From: Symbiodinium natans
Taxonomy: Eukaryota > Sar > Dinophyceae > Suessiales > Symbiodiniaceae
Reading direction: 5' to 3'
DNA length: 64,000 nucleotides
Assembly (NCBI GenBank): GCA_905221605.1
Contig: CAJNDS010002451.1
Location: forward strand, 37,501-101,500
A program made the translations under genes and the position numbers. The notes beneath the pieces are model-generated. The model saw only the letters and a list, made by a program, of their open reading frames with translations, did no database searches and was not told where the DNA came from. This document shows, piece by piece, positions 47,857-57,348 of this stretch; position 1 is the first letter of the stretch; each line of letters starts with the position of its first letter.

Positions 47857-48144
47857 GTGCCCGGGACGTTGGCGAGAGCCGAATCTGTCACATCGAGCGA
47901 TGCCAAAACTGCGGCTAGTGAAAGACGCGACTTGGGATGTTCCCCCCTTAGACTAACAGTCCTTCATGTAGTAGGGGCGGCACGAAAATTCCTATCAAGG
48001 ACTGCTAGTATAAGGGGAAACATCCCAAGACGCGACCTCCAACTCTCGGAGTCCAGCCCGCGCCTAGGCGAGCGCGATCTCGAAACGAACGCCGAACCCG
48101 ATCAGCGCCTTCCTACCCCTCAAGGTTTAGGGTTTAGGGTTTAG
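47857..48144 (+). CDS. Doubtful frame interrupted by a MITE
   Basis: 95 codons that include the entire MITE at 47932-48028. Flanking parts are unrecognised. Mainly useful as the insertion site. Confidence 0.15.
   Translation: MPGTLARAESVTSSDAKTAASERRDLGCSPLRLTVLHVVGAARKFLSRTASIRGNIPRRDLQLSESSPRLGERDLETNAEPDQRLPTPQGLGFRV
47932..48028. mobile_element. MITE family A with perfect 8-bp target duplication
   Basis: TTGGGATGTTCCCCCCTTA and TAAGGGGAAACATCCCAA. GACGCGAC flanks both sides (47924-47931, 48029-48036). Confidence 0.95.
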
Positions 48145-48210
48145 GGTTCAGGGTTCAGGGTTCAGGGTTCAGGGTTTAGGGTTTAGGGTTTAGGGTTTAG
48201 GGTTTAGGGT
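48122..48210 (+). repeat. TTTAGGG and TTCAGGG array
   Basis: About 12 units. Confidence 0.9.
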
Positions 48211-48330
48211 TGCGTTGTCACCAAGGGTAGAGTTCCTGCAAAACCCTAACCCTACACCCCCCAGAAGGGAACAACAAAAAAAACAGACAAAACCCGACTG
48301 TTGTACGATTGCAGGGTTAAGGGTTCAGGG

Positions 48331-48450
48331 TCAGCTGGGCACCACCCATCTACCAGGGCATCTTTTGTCAACTTAACAGCTCTTCACTCTTCTAGTGACC
48401 GCCAGCAGTATACCTTTCAGGGGTTCTCATCTACAATATCTGCATCTTAA
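48331..48450 (+). CDS. Possible terminal exon, 39 codons
   Basis: The frame includes STRASFVNLTALHSSSDRQQ then YTFQGFSSTISAS and TAA. A strong acceptor CTTCACTCTTCTAG lies inside, so the true exon may be only the last 17 codons. Confidence 0.35.
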   Translation, partial: SAGHHPSTRASFVNLTALHSSSDRQQYTFQGFSSTISAS

Positions 48451-48511
48451 CCTAACAAAAAGGGACAGCGCTGCGCGGTTCCCAACGTTCAGAGCCTGGA
48501 GGGCCTGGTAG

Positions 48512-48625
48512 GTTTAGGGTTTAGGGTTTAGGGTTTAGGGTTTAGGGTTTAGGGTTTGGGGTTTAGGGTTTAGGGTTTAGGGTTTAGGGTTTAGGGTTTA
48601 GGGTTTAGGGTTCAGGGTTCGGGTT
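48512..48625 (+). repeat. TTTAGGG array
   Basis: About 16 units. Confidence 0.95.
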
Positions 48626-48627
48626 CA

Positions 48628-48712
48628 CAACTGACACCTAAGAGCCGTAGCAGCATCGCCTGACGTGGGCACCAAGAAAGGGCTTGAAATTGTTCATCCA
48701 CCCCCAACTACC
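48628..48712 (-). CDS. Possible exon
   Basis: The frame DEQFQALSWCPRQAMLLRLL then GVSCE. Confidence 0.35.
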
Positions 48713-48823
48713 GCCCAAAAATCCTGAAGCCCTAAAAATGTCCTAAACCCAAAACCCTCACACCGTAGATCTTCACACCCTATAAACCATACAACCCAGA
48801 ACCCCAAAACCCTCAACCCTAAA

Positions 48824-49008
48824 CTTGAAAGAAGCAAAGAGGGGATGCTCCTGGGAACGCTCCAGAACCGACTCCAGGAGCTCAACCGCCTTCTCTTGCG
48901 AGAGGTTGGTCATGGCGTTCAGGGCCTTGGCAGCTTTTGCGCGTTAGGCCTTCGGGCGCGCCTTCGGGCGCTCCTTGGTTTCAGGACTCTTGGAGCTTTT
49001 TTGCGGCT
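48824..49008 (-). pseudogene. Coding segment with a single in-frame stop
   Basis: One frame, open but for a TAA at 48943-48945, runs SSKSPETKERPKARPKA, stop, RAKAAKALNAMTNLSQEKAV, then ELLESVLERSQEHPLFASFK. G/C-ending codons dominate on both sides. The exon ends TTCAA|GTTTAGGG, so the repeat supplies the donor. Either a pseudogene, a C-terminus followed by a new exon (AAAAG acceptor at 48934), or a sequence error. Confidence 0.5.
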
Positions 49009-49074
49009 TTAGGGCTTAGGGTTGTTTGGGGTTTGGGGTTGTAAGATTTGGGCTTCAGGGTTTAGGTTTAAGGG

Positions 49075-49120
49075 CTTGGGTCTGTAATTTCCTGTATTGC
49101 AGAGCTTTACACTGCACCAC
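49075..49120 (-). CDS. Short exon with strong acceptor
   Basis: The acceptor AAGTTCTGCAG precedes VVQCKALQYRKLQTQA. Probably upstream of 48824-49008. Confidence 0.4.
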
Positions 49121-49143
49121 CTGCAGAACTTAGACTAGGAGGC

Positions 49144-49203
49144 TTAGGGGGTGGCAGCAGCCTCGAAGCCAAAGTCCCTCAAGTGCAATTGTGGACTTAG
49201 AAG
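49144..49203 (-). CDS. Possible terminal exon
   Basis: The frame SPQLHLRDFGFEAAATP then TAA. Confidence 0.3.
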   Translation of the reverse strand, partial: LLSPQLHLRDFGFEAAATP

Positions 49204-49741
49204 GGCTGAGGGTTGAGGGCCCTTTGTTCCCAAAACCCTAAAACCAAAAACCCTAAACTGAGAGTTGCTTAAGAACCCCCCCCCCCCCCGGAAAAAAAAA
49301 AGCAATAATCTTCCCTGTAAGGGCAATATAGGGATGATGTTTTTTTCATTTTTGGGAGTTCTTAAGCAAGTGGTAGTAAACCCCAAAGCTTCAGGGTTTA
49401 GGGGCATAAACTTTCAAACTCCATCCTAAACACTGAACCATAAACCTTAAACTCTTTCGGGTTCGCAGAGCTAGGATTTCGTGAGAAATCCCTAAACCCT
49501 AAACCATAAAACCGGAACCCTAAACCCCAAACGGCATCCCCCCAAAACATGACCCTGCTCCAAGCTGTTGAAGGAGGCAGGCAGAGGGTTTGACATTGAG
49601 GGCTTAGGGCTTTGGGATGAGGTTTTTGGACCCCGCCCCGAGAAAATCTAGTCTAAACCCTCAACCCTAAACCCTAAACCCCCAAAAACCGAAGCCCGAA
49701 AGCTGCAATCCTCAACCCGAAACTCGAAACTCGAAACTTTT

Positions 49742-49942
49742 GTGTCAAGGACAGGCGGCCTCATTGGTCAACGTGAGGCCGACCTGCTGCGCCTGAGCTT
49801 CCGTAATTCTGTGCTCTGGATGCAGGGTTTAGGGTTTAGGGTTCAGGGTTCAGGGGAGTTGGGGAGTTGTAAGTTTTGGTGGTTCGCTCTTCATGCTGGC
49901 AAGGCAGAAGGTTGTGGATTGCTCCACGGCTTAGGGTCTTAG
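49742..49942 (+). CDS. Possible gene piece spanning a short repeat in frame
   Basis: The frame GLIGQREADLLRLSFRNSVL, WMQ, a short TTTAGGG stretch, then KFWWFALHAGKAEGCGLLHG and TAG. The repeat may be intronic (ATGCAG|GGTTTAG). No ATG at the start. Confidence 0.35.
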   Translation: MSRTGGLIGQREADLLRLSFRNSVLWMQGLGFRVQGSGELGSCKFWWFALHAGKAEGCGLLHGLGS

Positions 49943-50203
49943 GATTAGGGTTTAGGGTTTATGGTTTAGGGTTTAGGGTTTAGAGTTTAGGCTTTTGGGT
50001 TTAGGGCTTAGGGTTTAGGGTTTAGGGTTTAGGATTTAGGGTTTAGGGTTTCGGGTCTTTAGATTTTGCAGGGGGTCCGGTTTTTTGGGCTCCGCCGTTT
50101 TGTCTGGGTGTTGGTTTTTAGGACTTAGGTTTGGGGGGTTGTGGATGTTTAAGTTTTCCGGGGACCTTTGAGTTTGGGGGTTCAGGGTTCAAGGTTCAGG
50201 GTT

Positions 50204-50301
50204 CGCACGGCCCCTTTACATCGCTGTGTCATTGGTATCAGCCCACCCTTCTAGAGCCCCTTTCCATTTGAATTATAGATCCGTTTGTCTTACTTGACTC
50301 G
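50204..50301 (+). CDS. Possible terminal exon
   Basis: The frame ARPLYIAVSLVSAHPSRAPF then HLNYRSVCLT and TGA. Confidence 0.3.
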
Positions 50302-50401
50302 GCACCATCTACACGCGTGCTTCCAGAAACCCTAAACCCTAAACCCTAAACCCTAAACCATCCTAAACCCAAACCCTAAACCCTAAACCCTAAACCCTAA
50401 A

Positions 50402-50527
50402 CTTCCTCCTTCACAAAGGCTTGATTTAGGCCCAGAGCCAAGGCTCCCGGGCTACTTTCAAGTCCCAGACCATATCCGGAGGTTTGCCCGAAAGGTCCAA
50501 ACTTCCTCAACTGCATCAACTCCCTAG
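50402..50527 (+). CDS. Possible terminal exon, 41 codons
   Basis: The frame LPPSQRLDLGPEPRLPGYFQ then VPDHIRRFARKVQTSSTAST and TAG. Confidence 0.35.
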   Translation, partial: LPPSQRLDLGPEPRLPGYFQVPDHIRRFARKVQTSSTASTP

Positions 50528-51070
50528 ACTCTCTTAACTCCTCAACCCTAAACCCTAAACCCTAAACCCTAAACCCTAAACCCTAAACCCTAAACCCTAA
50601 ACCCAAATCTTCCCAAATCCGAAAACCCCTAAAACCCTGAACCCCCTAAACCCCGAACATTCCTAAGGAATGCATGGGGCCCCTGGGTTTCGGGTTCAGG
50701 GTTTAAGGTTTAGGGTTTGAGGTTTGAGGTTTGAGGTTTAGGGTTTAGGGTTTAGGGTTTAGGGTCTAGGGTTTAGGGTTTAGGGTTAGGGAAGAGGCCT
50801 TCAGGAGCAGCCTCTCCATCGTCTCCGGGTCCGTGGCAGCTCCCGGGCCTCCAACAGGGCCCAGGGTTTGGGGTTTAGGGTTTAGGGTTTGGGGTTTAGG
50901 GTTTAGGGTTAGGGTCAAGTTCGGGTCGAGGGTGCTGGGGTGAGCACCCGCGCCTGGACAACATGAGTCTGCTGCATGGCTCTATGTCGAGTTCGGGCTG
51001 CCTGGTGGCCAACTCCTGAACCCTAAGCACCCTAAAGCCTCATTTAAACCTAAAAAGTGTTACTTATTAG

Positions 51071-51447
51071 GATTGGAGGACGTACCCTGGACATGCAAAC
51101 CACCCGGGTAGCACATATTCAGTATTCCGCCTTCTTCTTGTCTACGATGACCGCCCCCTCTCAAGCGGCCGAATCCTTGTATAGTGCCCGTCCGCGAGGG
51201 GAAAACACCGCATTCTTGGCCATTCTGATCTTGCATGGTTGCACAAGCGTACTCGACATGGTCTCGGCCATGCTCAATGACCCATTCATGCAGAGGTTGC
51301 CACGCCACTTGTGGCAATTGGCCTCCTTTTTGGCACGTTTGCCATTGGACATTGTTGATGTTGTTGATCGCGTGCCAATATGGTTGCGTTGGATTCGGAA
51401 CGTGTCGATCACACACAGCATGAACTCCACCCTCGTTGCATCCACAG
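51071..51447 (+). CDS. Candidate internal exon, 377 bp
   Basis: TTACTTATTAG before it and ACAG|GTGAGC after it fit plus-strand splice sites, and one frame is open throughout, including TAFLAILILHGCTSVLDMVS and LPRHLWQLASFLARLPLDIV. Two minus frames of 94-118 codons also span it; one is Cys/His-rich. Plus is preferred for its donor. Unrecognised. Confidence 0.45.
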
Positions 51448-51835
51448 GTGAGCAGTTGTTTAAGGGTCTCGGGGTTTTCGGGGTTTTAGGATGTCCGGGT
51501 TTAGGCGCCTAGGGGTTTCGGGTGTTTACGAAAAGAAGGGACCCCCAAGAGAGTCCCCCACGTAGTAGGCTTCCCGTATCATCAGGACCCCAGGCCCATT
51601 TTGGGGGTTTAGGGGTTTAGCGATTTAGGGCCTACAGCCCTAAACCTATTCCCTAAACCCTAAACCCTCAACATCAACCCTGAGCTCACGAGAGGCCCAC
51701 CTGCCGGCGCGGCCACGCTCCCGGCCGCGCCCTGGCCAAAAACTTCGGGTCTTGGAGCTTGGGGTTCTGTTCTGGGGCTTAGGGGTTTAGGGTTTAGGGT
51801 TTAGGGTTTGGGGTTTCGGGTTTTAGGGCTTCGGG

Positions 51836-51930
51836 GTTAAGAGGGTTCGTGTCCTGAGTTTGGACGAAGGTGAAAGTCCGAGCGAACTTGGGGCGGAAGT
51901 TTTGGCCAACAGCTTCTGCTCCGGGTATAG
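51836..51930 (+). CDS. Possible exon
   Basis: The frame KRVRVLSLDEGESPSELGAE then VLANSFCSGYR runs into the array. Confidence 0.35.
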
Positions 51931-52046
51931 GGTTTAGGGTTTAGGGTTTAGGGCTTCGGGTTTCGGGTTTAGGGTTTAGGGTTTAATTAGGGGGAAGATC
52001 GTTGGGGTTGGTTCCTTTTTGGTGCCTTTTGGGTGCTTCGTGCTGA

Positions 52047-52241
52047 TAAGTTTGGGTTTTGCATTGTTGGCCGCTTGGAATAGAGAAAGCAGACAACGCT
52101 ATTGATTGCCCAAAGCCTTTACAAACACGTCGGTTTGGCGTGGACTTTTTGCGGGGGCCTGGGGGTCTCTGCTACCAGTACGACGATCTTGTGGAACAAT
52201 CCTGGAGCCGTTTAACTCGGTGCTGGCGCAAGGGGACGTGA
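52047..52241 (+). CDS. Possible terminal exon, 64 codons
   Basis: The frame includes GIEKADNAIDCPKPLQTRRF, then GVDFLRGPGGLCYQYDDLVE and QSWSRLTRCW, ending TGA. No ATG. Unrecognised. Confidence 0.45.
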
Positions 52242-52322
52242 AGAAAAACCGAATCTAGCTGCACAGGTCTTGAGGGTCCAGGACGATGGACTCTAGAGGT
52301 TCGATCTCCAGGCTCTTCGCCA

Positions 52323-52820
52323 ATGTCCCAGAACTTCCAGCAAACTCCCACAGAGCCTGAGAATCCAGAAGCCCCCAGAACCCCCGCAAACCGGCCCTTC
52401 TTCCTACTTCTGCTGAGGGGGGTTCTCTCATGGTTTTTGGTTTGGGGGCATCATTTTAAGACAGAGTCGCAGATTGAGGATACCCAGGAAGGGACCGCAA
52501 TTCAGCGAACTGATGCCACGTCACCAAGCCCTGAAGGCCCCCCTACCGCCATACCTGGCCGAAGTCAGACGACGTGCTGGCACCCGTCTTCGAGGTGCTT
52601 TGCCCTCTCAGGAGTGTTTAGGGAACAGGGTACAGGCCATTGGTGTTTAGGGTTCCAGTGCAGGGCTCGGAACTGCTGCCGCTCTATGCAGCTCGAGATC
52701 TCCATTGCGAGCACGAGTTGCATGTTCGGGGATTTTTTGACTGCCTTGCAAGATTCCGGGTGTAGTGTTTACGGGGAGAGGGAAGGGCGCCTGATCTGCA
52801 CACACAAAAGTATCTTCTAA
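52323..52820 (+). CDS. Hypothetical protein, 165 residues
   Basis: The ATG opens MSQNFQQTPTEPENPEAPRT, then a hydrophobic stretch (FFLLLLRGVLSWFLVWG, residues 26-42) that could be a membrane anchor, then a polar and Cys-containing region. Two shorter minus frames overlap its 3' half. 82 bp downstream of 52047-52241 on the same strand. Not recognised. Confidence 0.4.
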   Translation: MSQNFQQTPTEPENPEAPRTPANRPFFLLLLRGVLSWFLVWGHHFKTESQIEDTQEGTAIQRTDATSPSPEGPPTAIPGRSQTTCWHPSSRCFALSGVFREQGTGHWCLGFQCRARNCCRSMQLEISIASTSCMFGDFLTALQDSGCSVYGEREGRLICTHKSIF

Positions 52821-53106
52821 GACTCGGAAAAGCACAAACCCTCAACCGCGAAGCGAGCAACCTGGCGTCCAAAGGAAACACAGGACCCCAACCCCCCAAA
52901 ACCCGGAACCCTCAACCCTAAGCCCTACGCTCTACACCCTGAATTCTCAACCCACCACAAGATGCCAAACCCAGAAACCTGGGCCGTAAACCCAACCATC
53001 CCCAAACCATAAGACTTTGAACCTTGAACCCCAACCTAAGCCCAAAACTCCGAGTTCTAAGACCATTAACCCGAAACCTCCACCTAAACCAGTAGACCCC
53101 GAACCC

Positions 53107-53232
53107 TACTCGAAGGTTCATGTGTAGCTATAAGTAGGTAGTGGAATACGGGACCCTATACTACAACCTTAATGAAGGTACTTATCGCCCTACCTACAAT
53201 ACCTACAACTAGCCATGAACCTTCAGGCAGTA
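53107..53232. mobile_element. MITE family B
   Basis: TACTCGAAGGTTCATGTGTAG at the left and CTAGCCATGAACCTTCAGGCAG at the right. Confidence 0.8.
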
Positions 53233-53289
53233 GCCCTAAACCCTGAACCCTGAACCCTAAACCCTAAACCCTAACCCCCACTGAAGCTT

Positions 53290-53368
53290 CAAGTATACCC
53301 CACACCCACAAGCAGCCTGTGGACTTGGGCACGAAGCCACGAGCGCAGGTGCTCCTGCGAGCTGATGG
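53290..53368 (-). CDS. Possible terminal exon
   Basis: The frame ISSQEHLRSWLRAQVHRLLV then GVGYT and TGA; 18 of 25 G/C-ending codons. Confidence 0.4.
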
Positions 53369-53501
53369 TAGGGTTTGGGGTTTAGGGTTTAGGGTCTAGG
53401 GTTTAGGGTTTAGGGTTTGCGGCTTAGGGTTCAGGGTTTCAGTTCTTGGGTGCTTTCTTCTATTCTCTTCAAAGACAGAGCTTGGGGTTAGGGGTTCGGT
53501 T

Positions 53502-53607
53502 TAGGGTTTAAGGGCTGAAAACTCTGGACCTCAAGAGTGACGGCTTTAGAAATGTCCCGTCGTTTTCGCAGAGAAACACTTTACGCTGGTACCTTCTAGG
53601 AAATCCC
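53502..53607 (+). CDS. Possible terminal exon
   Basis: The frame KTLDLKSDGFRNVPSFSQRN then TLRWYLLGNPPLN and TGA. Confidence 0.35.
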
Positions 53608-54009
53608 CCACTAAACTGAACCAGAGACCCGAACCCCTAACCCTAAACCCTGAACCCAAATCCTAAACCCTAGACAACCCAAAAACCCTAAGGGTCTTCT
53701 TCAAAGACCTTGAGCGCAGGATTCCATAGACAGTAAGACTCAGCCCCAGATCAACCATTAACAGGAGTCAGACCGTGAGCACCAGTTGTAATGGGTTCGA
53801 ATCCAGCACTAAGAAACCGCTCTGAAGGTTGCTCGTAGGTTGCTTGAAATTCATTCGGCCAAGGGTCCTGCGTGAGGGGCGGGGGTTAGGATTTAGGGTT
53901 GAGGGTCCACGGTTCAGGGTTCCGGGCGCAGGGTCCAAAAAGATCGGTTTCATGCGGAAACCCTAAAAACCTACCCAACACCATAAGCATCTGATACTCC
54001 CGACTGCAG

Positions 54010-54069
54010 CCGGGCAGCGTGATATACTTCGAGGGATTCCTCAAGAAGTTTTGGTTCTCGGCCTCGTGA
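54010..54069 (+). CDS. Short terminal exon with good acceptor
   Basis: The acceptor CTCCCGACTGCAG precedes PGSVIYFEGFLKKFWFSAS and TGA; exactly 20 codons, phase 0. Confidence 0.4.
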   Translation, partial: PGSVIYFEGFLKKFWFSAS

Positions 54070-54223
54070 AGGAGGAGAGTTACAGTTGTAGCTCTGCGCT
54101 CAAACCTGTCTAGGGATTTTAGGGTTTGGTTTCGGTTCTGAGGGTTCTTGGGGTTTTCAGGGTTTAGGCTTGCCCTAAAACTCTCAGAAATCCTATAAGG
54201 CGTGGTGCGTAGGATGTCAGGGC

Positions 54224-54394
54224 CTAGGGAGCGTGGAGGATGCCCTGGGGGTCTAGCTTGACATTGGTGCCTCTACCCAAAGGCAGACCATTGAGCTTCG
54301 TAGGGTTGCATGCCTCTTTGGGTTCCAAGAACAGCACCATGCTTCTACTGGGCTCCGCAAGAACCCAAGAACAAACGGGCGCCCTTTTTGTGCT
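54224..54394 (-). CDS. Terminal exon, 56 codons
   Basis: The acceptor GGTGCTTCTAG precedes a phase-0 exon of exactly 57 codons with stop: STKRAPVCSWVLAEPSRSMV, then LFLEPKEACNPTKLNGLPLG, then RGTNVKLDPQGILHAP and TAG. Same strand as the chain at 54676-55699 and possibly its 3' end. Confidence 0.5.
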   Translation of the reverse strand, partial: STKRAPVCSWVLAEPSRSMVLFLEPKEACNPTKLNGLPLGRGTNVKLDPQGILHAP

Positions 54395-54517
54395 CTAGAA
54401 GCACCTGAAGCTTTAAACACTGAGCCCTAAACCCTAAATCCCAAACATTCCGAAGCCCTGCAACAAAGGGGGCAGCCTGGTCCAGGTGCCTTGCAACGTT
54501 CCCACAGACTGGGGTAA

Positions 54518-54611
54518 TATAGGGGCCTTCATAATTAGAATGGGATTTGGGTGGGTTACTATCGTATGATTCTAAAGGGACCGGAGGGGAATACTATTAG
54601 TAACTATTCCT
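54518..54611. mobile_element. MITE-like family C
   Basis: TATAGGGGCCTTCATAATTAG at the left and AGTAACTATTCCTGAACCC at the right. Confidence 0.6.
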
Positions 54612-54675
54612 GAACCCTAAACCCTAAACCCCAAACCCTAAACCCTAAACCCCTAAACCCCTATACTACTCCGTC

Positions 54676-54760
54676 CCTGTATTGCTGGAGGCTCTCTGGG
54701 GCAACCCGCCACGTAGGTGATGATCTCCACTGCGTGGTCGGACGGCAGCTTCTCAAGCGC
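54676..54760 (-). CDS. Exon 3 of a phase-0 chain
   Basis: After GGGTGCCAG the frame reads ALEKLPSDHAVEIITYVAGC then PREPPAIQ. The first 18 codons are 16 of 18 G/C-ending. It continues the helix-rich sequence of exons at 55100 and 55628 without a phase break. Confidence 0.55.
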
Positions 54761-54779
54761 CTGGCACCCCCTACAACCT

Positions 54780-54852
54780 AGACCCTAGACCCTAGACCCT
54801 AAACCCTACCCCCTAAACCCTAAACCCTAAACCCTAAACCCTAAACCCTAAA
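54780..54852 (-). repeat. CCCTAAA and CCCTAGA array, intronic
   Basis: Lies between two exons of the chain. Confidence 0.9.
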
Positions 54853-55099
54853 AACCCGAAGCTTGAAGCCTTCAGTCCAAGGATGTTTTGGGTTTCGTGG
54901 CTTTGGGTGGGGTTTGGGGGTGCACTGTTTTCGTGGAGAGCGATAACATGGAAAGGAAACCCATGAGACTTCAAACACAAAGCCCTGAAGTCCAAAAAAC
55001 ATCGAAACCTCAAACCCTAAACCCCAAAACCCCCATCGGCCCGTAACCCGAAAACCCTTCACTTAAACCCGAAGACCGAAAAACCTAACCCCGTACCAC

Positions 55100-55153
55100 C
55101 TGCAGAGCTTCCACGTCCAGCTCCACGCCCGCGAGATTGAGACGGTCCAGGCC
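55100..55153 (-). CDS. Exon 2 of a phase-0 chain, GT-AG bounded
   Basis: The acceptor GCGATCGCAG and donor CTGCAG|GTGGTA bound exactly 18 codons: GLDRLNLAGVELDVEALQ. Joined to the neighbouring exons it gives VAQGLDRLNLAGVELDVEAL, then QALEKLPSDHAVEI, a continuous helical sequence. Confidence 0.65.
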
Positions 55154-55189
55154 CTGCGATCGCCACAGATGGAGGCTTCAGGGTTCAGG

Positions 55190-55475
55190 GTATAGGGCAG
55201 TTTAGGGTCTAGGGTTCAGGGTTCAGGGTGCAGGGTTTAGGGTTTAGGGTTTAGGGTTTCGGTTTAGGGTTTAGGGTTTAGGGTTTAGGGTTTAGGGTTT
55301 AGGGTTTAGGGTTTAGGGTTTAGGGTTTAGGGTTTAGGGTTTAGGGTTTAGGGTTTAGGGTTTAGGGTTTAGGGTTTAAGGTTTCGGGTTTCGGGTTTCG
55401 GGTTTAGGGTTTAGGGTTTAGGGTTTAGGGTTTACTATTTAGGGTCTAGGATTTAGGGTTCAGGATTCAAGCAGA
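55190..55475 (+). repeat. TTTAGGG array (286 bp), intronic
   Basis: About 40 units with a TTTCGGG run near 55380. Lies between two exons of the chain. Confidence 0.95.
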
Positions 55476-55627
55476 TGTCAGTGTTGCCAGACTGTGGCCT
55501 GGAGGCTTTTTTCCCGCACTTAAAATCCCCAAAACCCTAAACCCCGAAACCCTGAGACTTAAACCGTCAACCCTTATAGCCAACCCTGAACCGAAACCCT
55601 AGACCCAGAATCCTAAAACCTCCAAAC

Positions 55628-55699
55628 CTGCGCGACGGCGTCGCTGAATGCCACCGTGCTATTGGCTTCCGCCACCATGGCGCCTGGCGACGACGCGAG
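55628..55699 (-). CDS. Exon 1 of a phase-0 chain, GT-AG bounded
   Basis: The acceptor TAACCCGACAG and donor GCGCAG|GTTTGG bound exactly 24 codons: LASSPGAMVAEANSTVAFSD then AVAQ, 20 of 24 G/C-ending. Unrecognised protein. Confidence 0.65.
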
Positions 55700-55892
55700 C
55701 TGTCGGGTTAGAGACGCAACCGTCAAAGGTTCAGGTTCGAGGTTCGAATGGGCTTGGAAATCTGGTGGTTTCGGGCTTGGGGTTTAGATGGTTTAAAAAG
55801 ATCTAACGTTTCGAGGCTTAGTGCTTTGTGATCTTGATTTTACTGTTTCGGGCTTAGGTGCTGTTAAAGATCTAGCAGGTAAGATCTAGCAG

Positions 55893-56030
55893 GTTCATGT
55901 CCGCGAACAGTCGATCGACTTTTCCATCGAGGACATGGAGCCCGCAACAAAAGATCTCAAGGACCACGGGCTCGGCTGCTCTTTTGGGGTTTTCGAGCGC
56001 AAACGTTCGTTTGGAGTGCACATCTCCCCC
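55893..56030 (+). CDS. Exon running into a CT microsatellite
   Basis: After AGATCTAGCAG the frame reads VHVREQSIDFSIEDMEPATK, then DLKDHGLGCSFGVFERKRSF and GVHISPSL, then Ser-Leu from the (CT)n tract. The frame beginning with ATG at 55897 and a minus frame are also open. The unit AGATCTAGCAGGT is duplicated at 55867 and 55881. Confidence 0.45.
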
Positions 56031-56049
56031 TCTCTCTCTCTCTCTCTCC

Positions 56050-56087
<38 letters not shown>

Positions 56088-56215
56088 AACTTAACATATA
56101 ACTTCCATTTTACAAACACCCTACATAAATAACTATTGCATGATCTCTCTCTCTCTCTCTGTCCCTCTCTCTCTCTCTCTTCTTTCCTCGTCTCTCTTCT
56201 CTCCTCTCTCCCTCC
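56030..56215. repeat. (CT)n microsatellites
   Basis: CT runs at 56030-56082 and 56141-56215, with a short AT-richer spacer. Confidence 0.95.
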
Positions 56216-56352
56216 AAACTGAAATGAAGAAGTGTTTTAAGGGGCTTCCAGCAGCCCAGCTGCCTTTCCTCCTGACCCGCCCCCCCCCCCCTCCCAAGAC
56301 CCACCTCAACCCAGCACATCCAACCCAACCCCCAACCTTGAAATGAAGTGTT

Positions 56353-56757
56353 TTAAGGGGATCGCCGGTCAGGCCCGGCCAGCGCCACCAGATTTGATTT
56401 GGCGTGTCTTAATAGGTCGCGCAGCTCACACAAACTCGGCAGCATTGTCAGGGCGGAGCTGGGGCGTGTCGCCAACCAGAGTGTGAAGAAAACGCCAAGA
56501 ACCGCTCGCGGAAAAACCGCATCCAGATATTGACCCCCAAAAGTGTACAGATACCGCAGGATTTTTCGGGTGAGGACCATTACTCCACTCACTCGGCTCG
56601 CGCTCTTGAGACGCGCCTGTCGCGAAGATGAACCGGCAACCGGAAACGCAAGTTGGCAGTCTTCAACTTGCAGGGCCTTCGCGAGGGCGCGGTGGGAGAT
56701 AGTTCTGCTTCCTGACGCGCGGCGGCTGATCAAAAGGTCGCCATCGAAGAGGGGCAC
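56353..56757 (-). CDS. Doubtful 134-codon frame
   Basis: An ATG-initiated frame beginning MPLFDGDLLISRRASGSRTI. A plus frame overlaps. Unrecognised. Confidence 0.25.
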   Translation of the reverse strand: MPLFDGDLLISRRASGSRTISHRALAKALQVEDCQLAFPVAGSSSRQARLKSASRVSGVMVLTRKILRYLYTFGGQYLDAVFPRAVLGVFFTLWLATRPSSALTMLPSLCELRDLLRHAKSNLVALAGPDRRSP

Positions 56758-56783
56758 GGCGGGCCTGCATTTGAAGTGGAAGA

Positions 56784-57227
56784 ATGCAAGGGGTAGTCTT
56801 TCGGGAACTCAGAAGGTTACGACGCGATGTCGTCCGCGAAATGCGGAACGGGAAAGCGATACGGAAAAACCGTGAATATTTTCACACGGTAACGGAGTGG
56901 TTGCATCGCAAGAGGTGGCGCGACTCAAAAACTTTCCCGCCCACTGGACAGGACTTGCAACCACATACCATGAGAGACCGAAACGCGGCCATTCGTCCCA
57001 CTATGCCACTATGTAATTTCTTTCCCACAGACCATGACAGGAAGAAATTGAATGAGAACGCTTTGTCAAACAACACCGGACCTGCCAGAAATGCCTCAAA
57101 GTTCATCCGAACCACATGTGACCTCGACAGTCAGTGGTTGCATCACTTAAATCTCGGAGATCACCTAATCACAAGAAGCTTGCATGGAAAGGCTTGGGGA
57201 CACCACATGCACGCATGGCAAGCCTAG
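56784..57227 (+). CDS. Hypothetical protein, 147 residues
   Basis: An ATG opens MQGVVFRELRRLRRDVVREM, then EYFHTVTEWLHRKRWRDS and a His-rich tail. Basic, helical N-terminus. No competing long frame in the second half except a 77-codon minus one. Unrecognised. Confidence 0.4.
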   Translation: MQGVVFRELRRLRRDVVREMRNGKAIRKNREYFHTVTEWLHRKRWRDSKTFPPTGQDLQPHTMRDRNAAIRPTMPLCNFFPTDHDRKKLNENALSNNTGPARNASKFIRTTCDLDSQWLHHLNLGDHLITRSLHGKAWGHHMHAWQA

Positions 57228-57348
57228 CTGCGACGGGCACACTCATGTCAGCCTTGAGGTTTCTGCCTCGTCCACGAAATCGAGCGGGCAGCTGGTGAAC
57301 GTAGCGACAATCAATTATTCTGTGTGACTGGAGGAATCTTGGGGCGCC

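Noticed and set aside
53795-53830. tRNA-like T-loop GGGTTCGAATCC
   Set aside because: The T-stem does not pair well and no acceptor, D or anticodon arms fit upstream.
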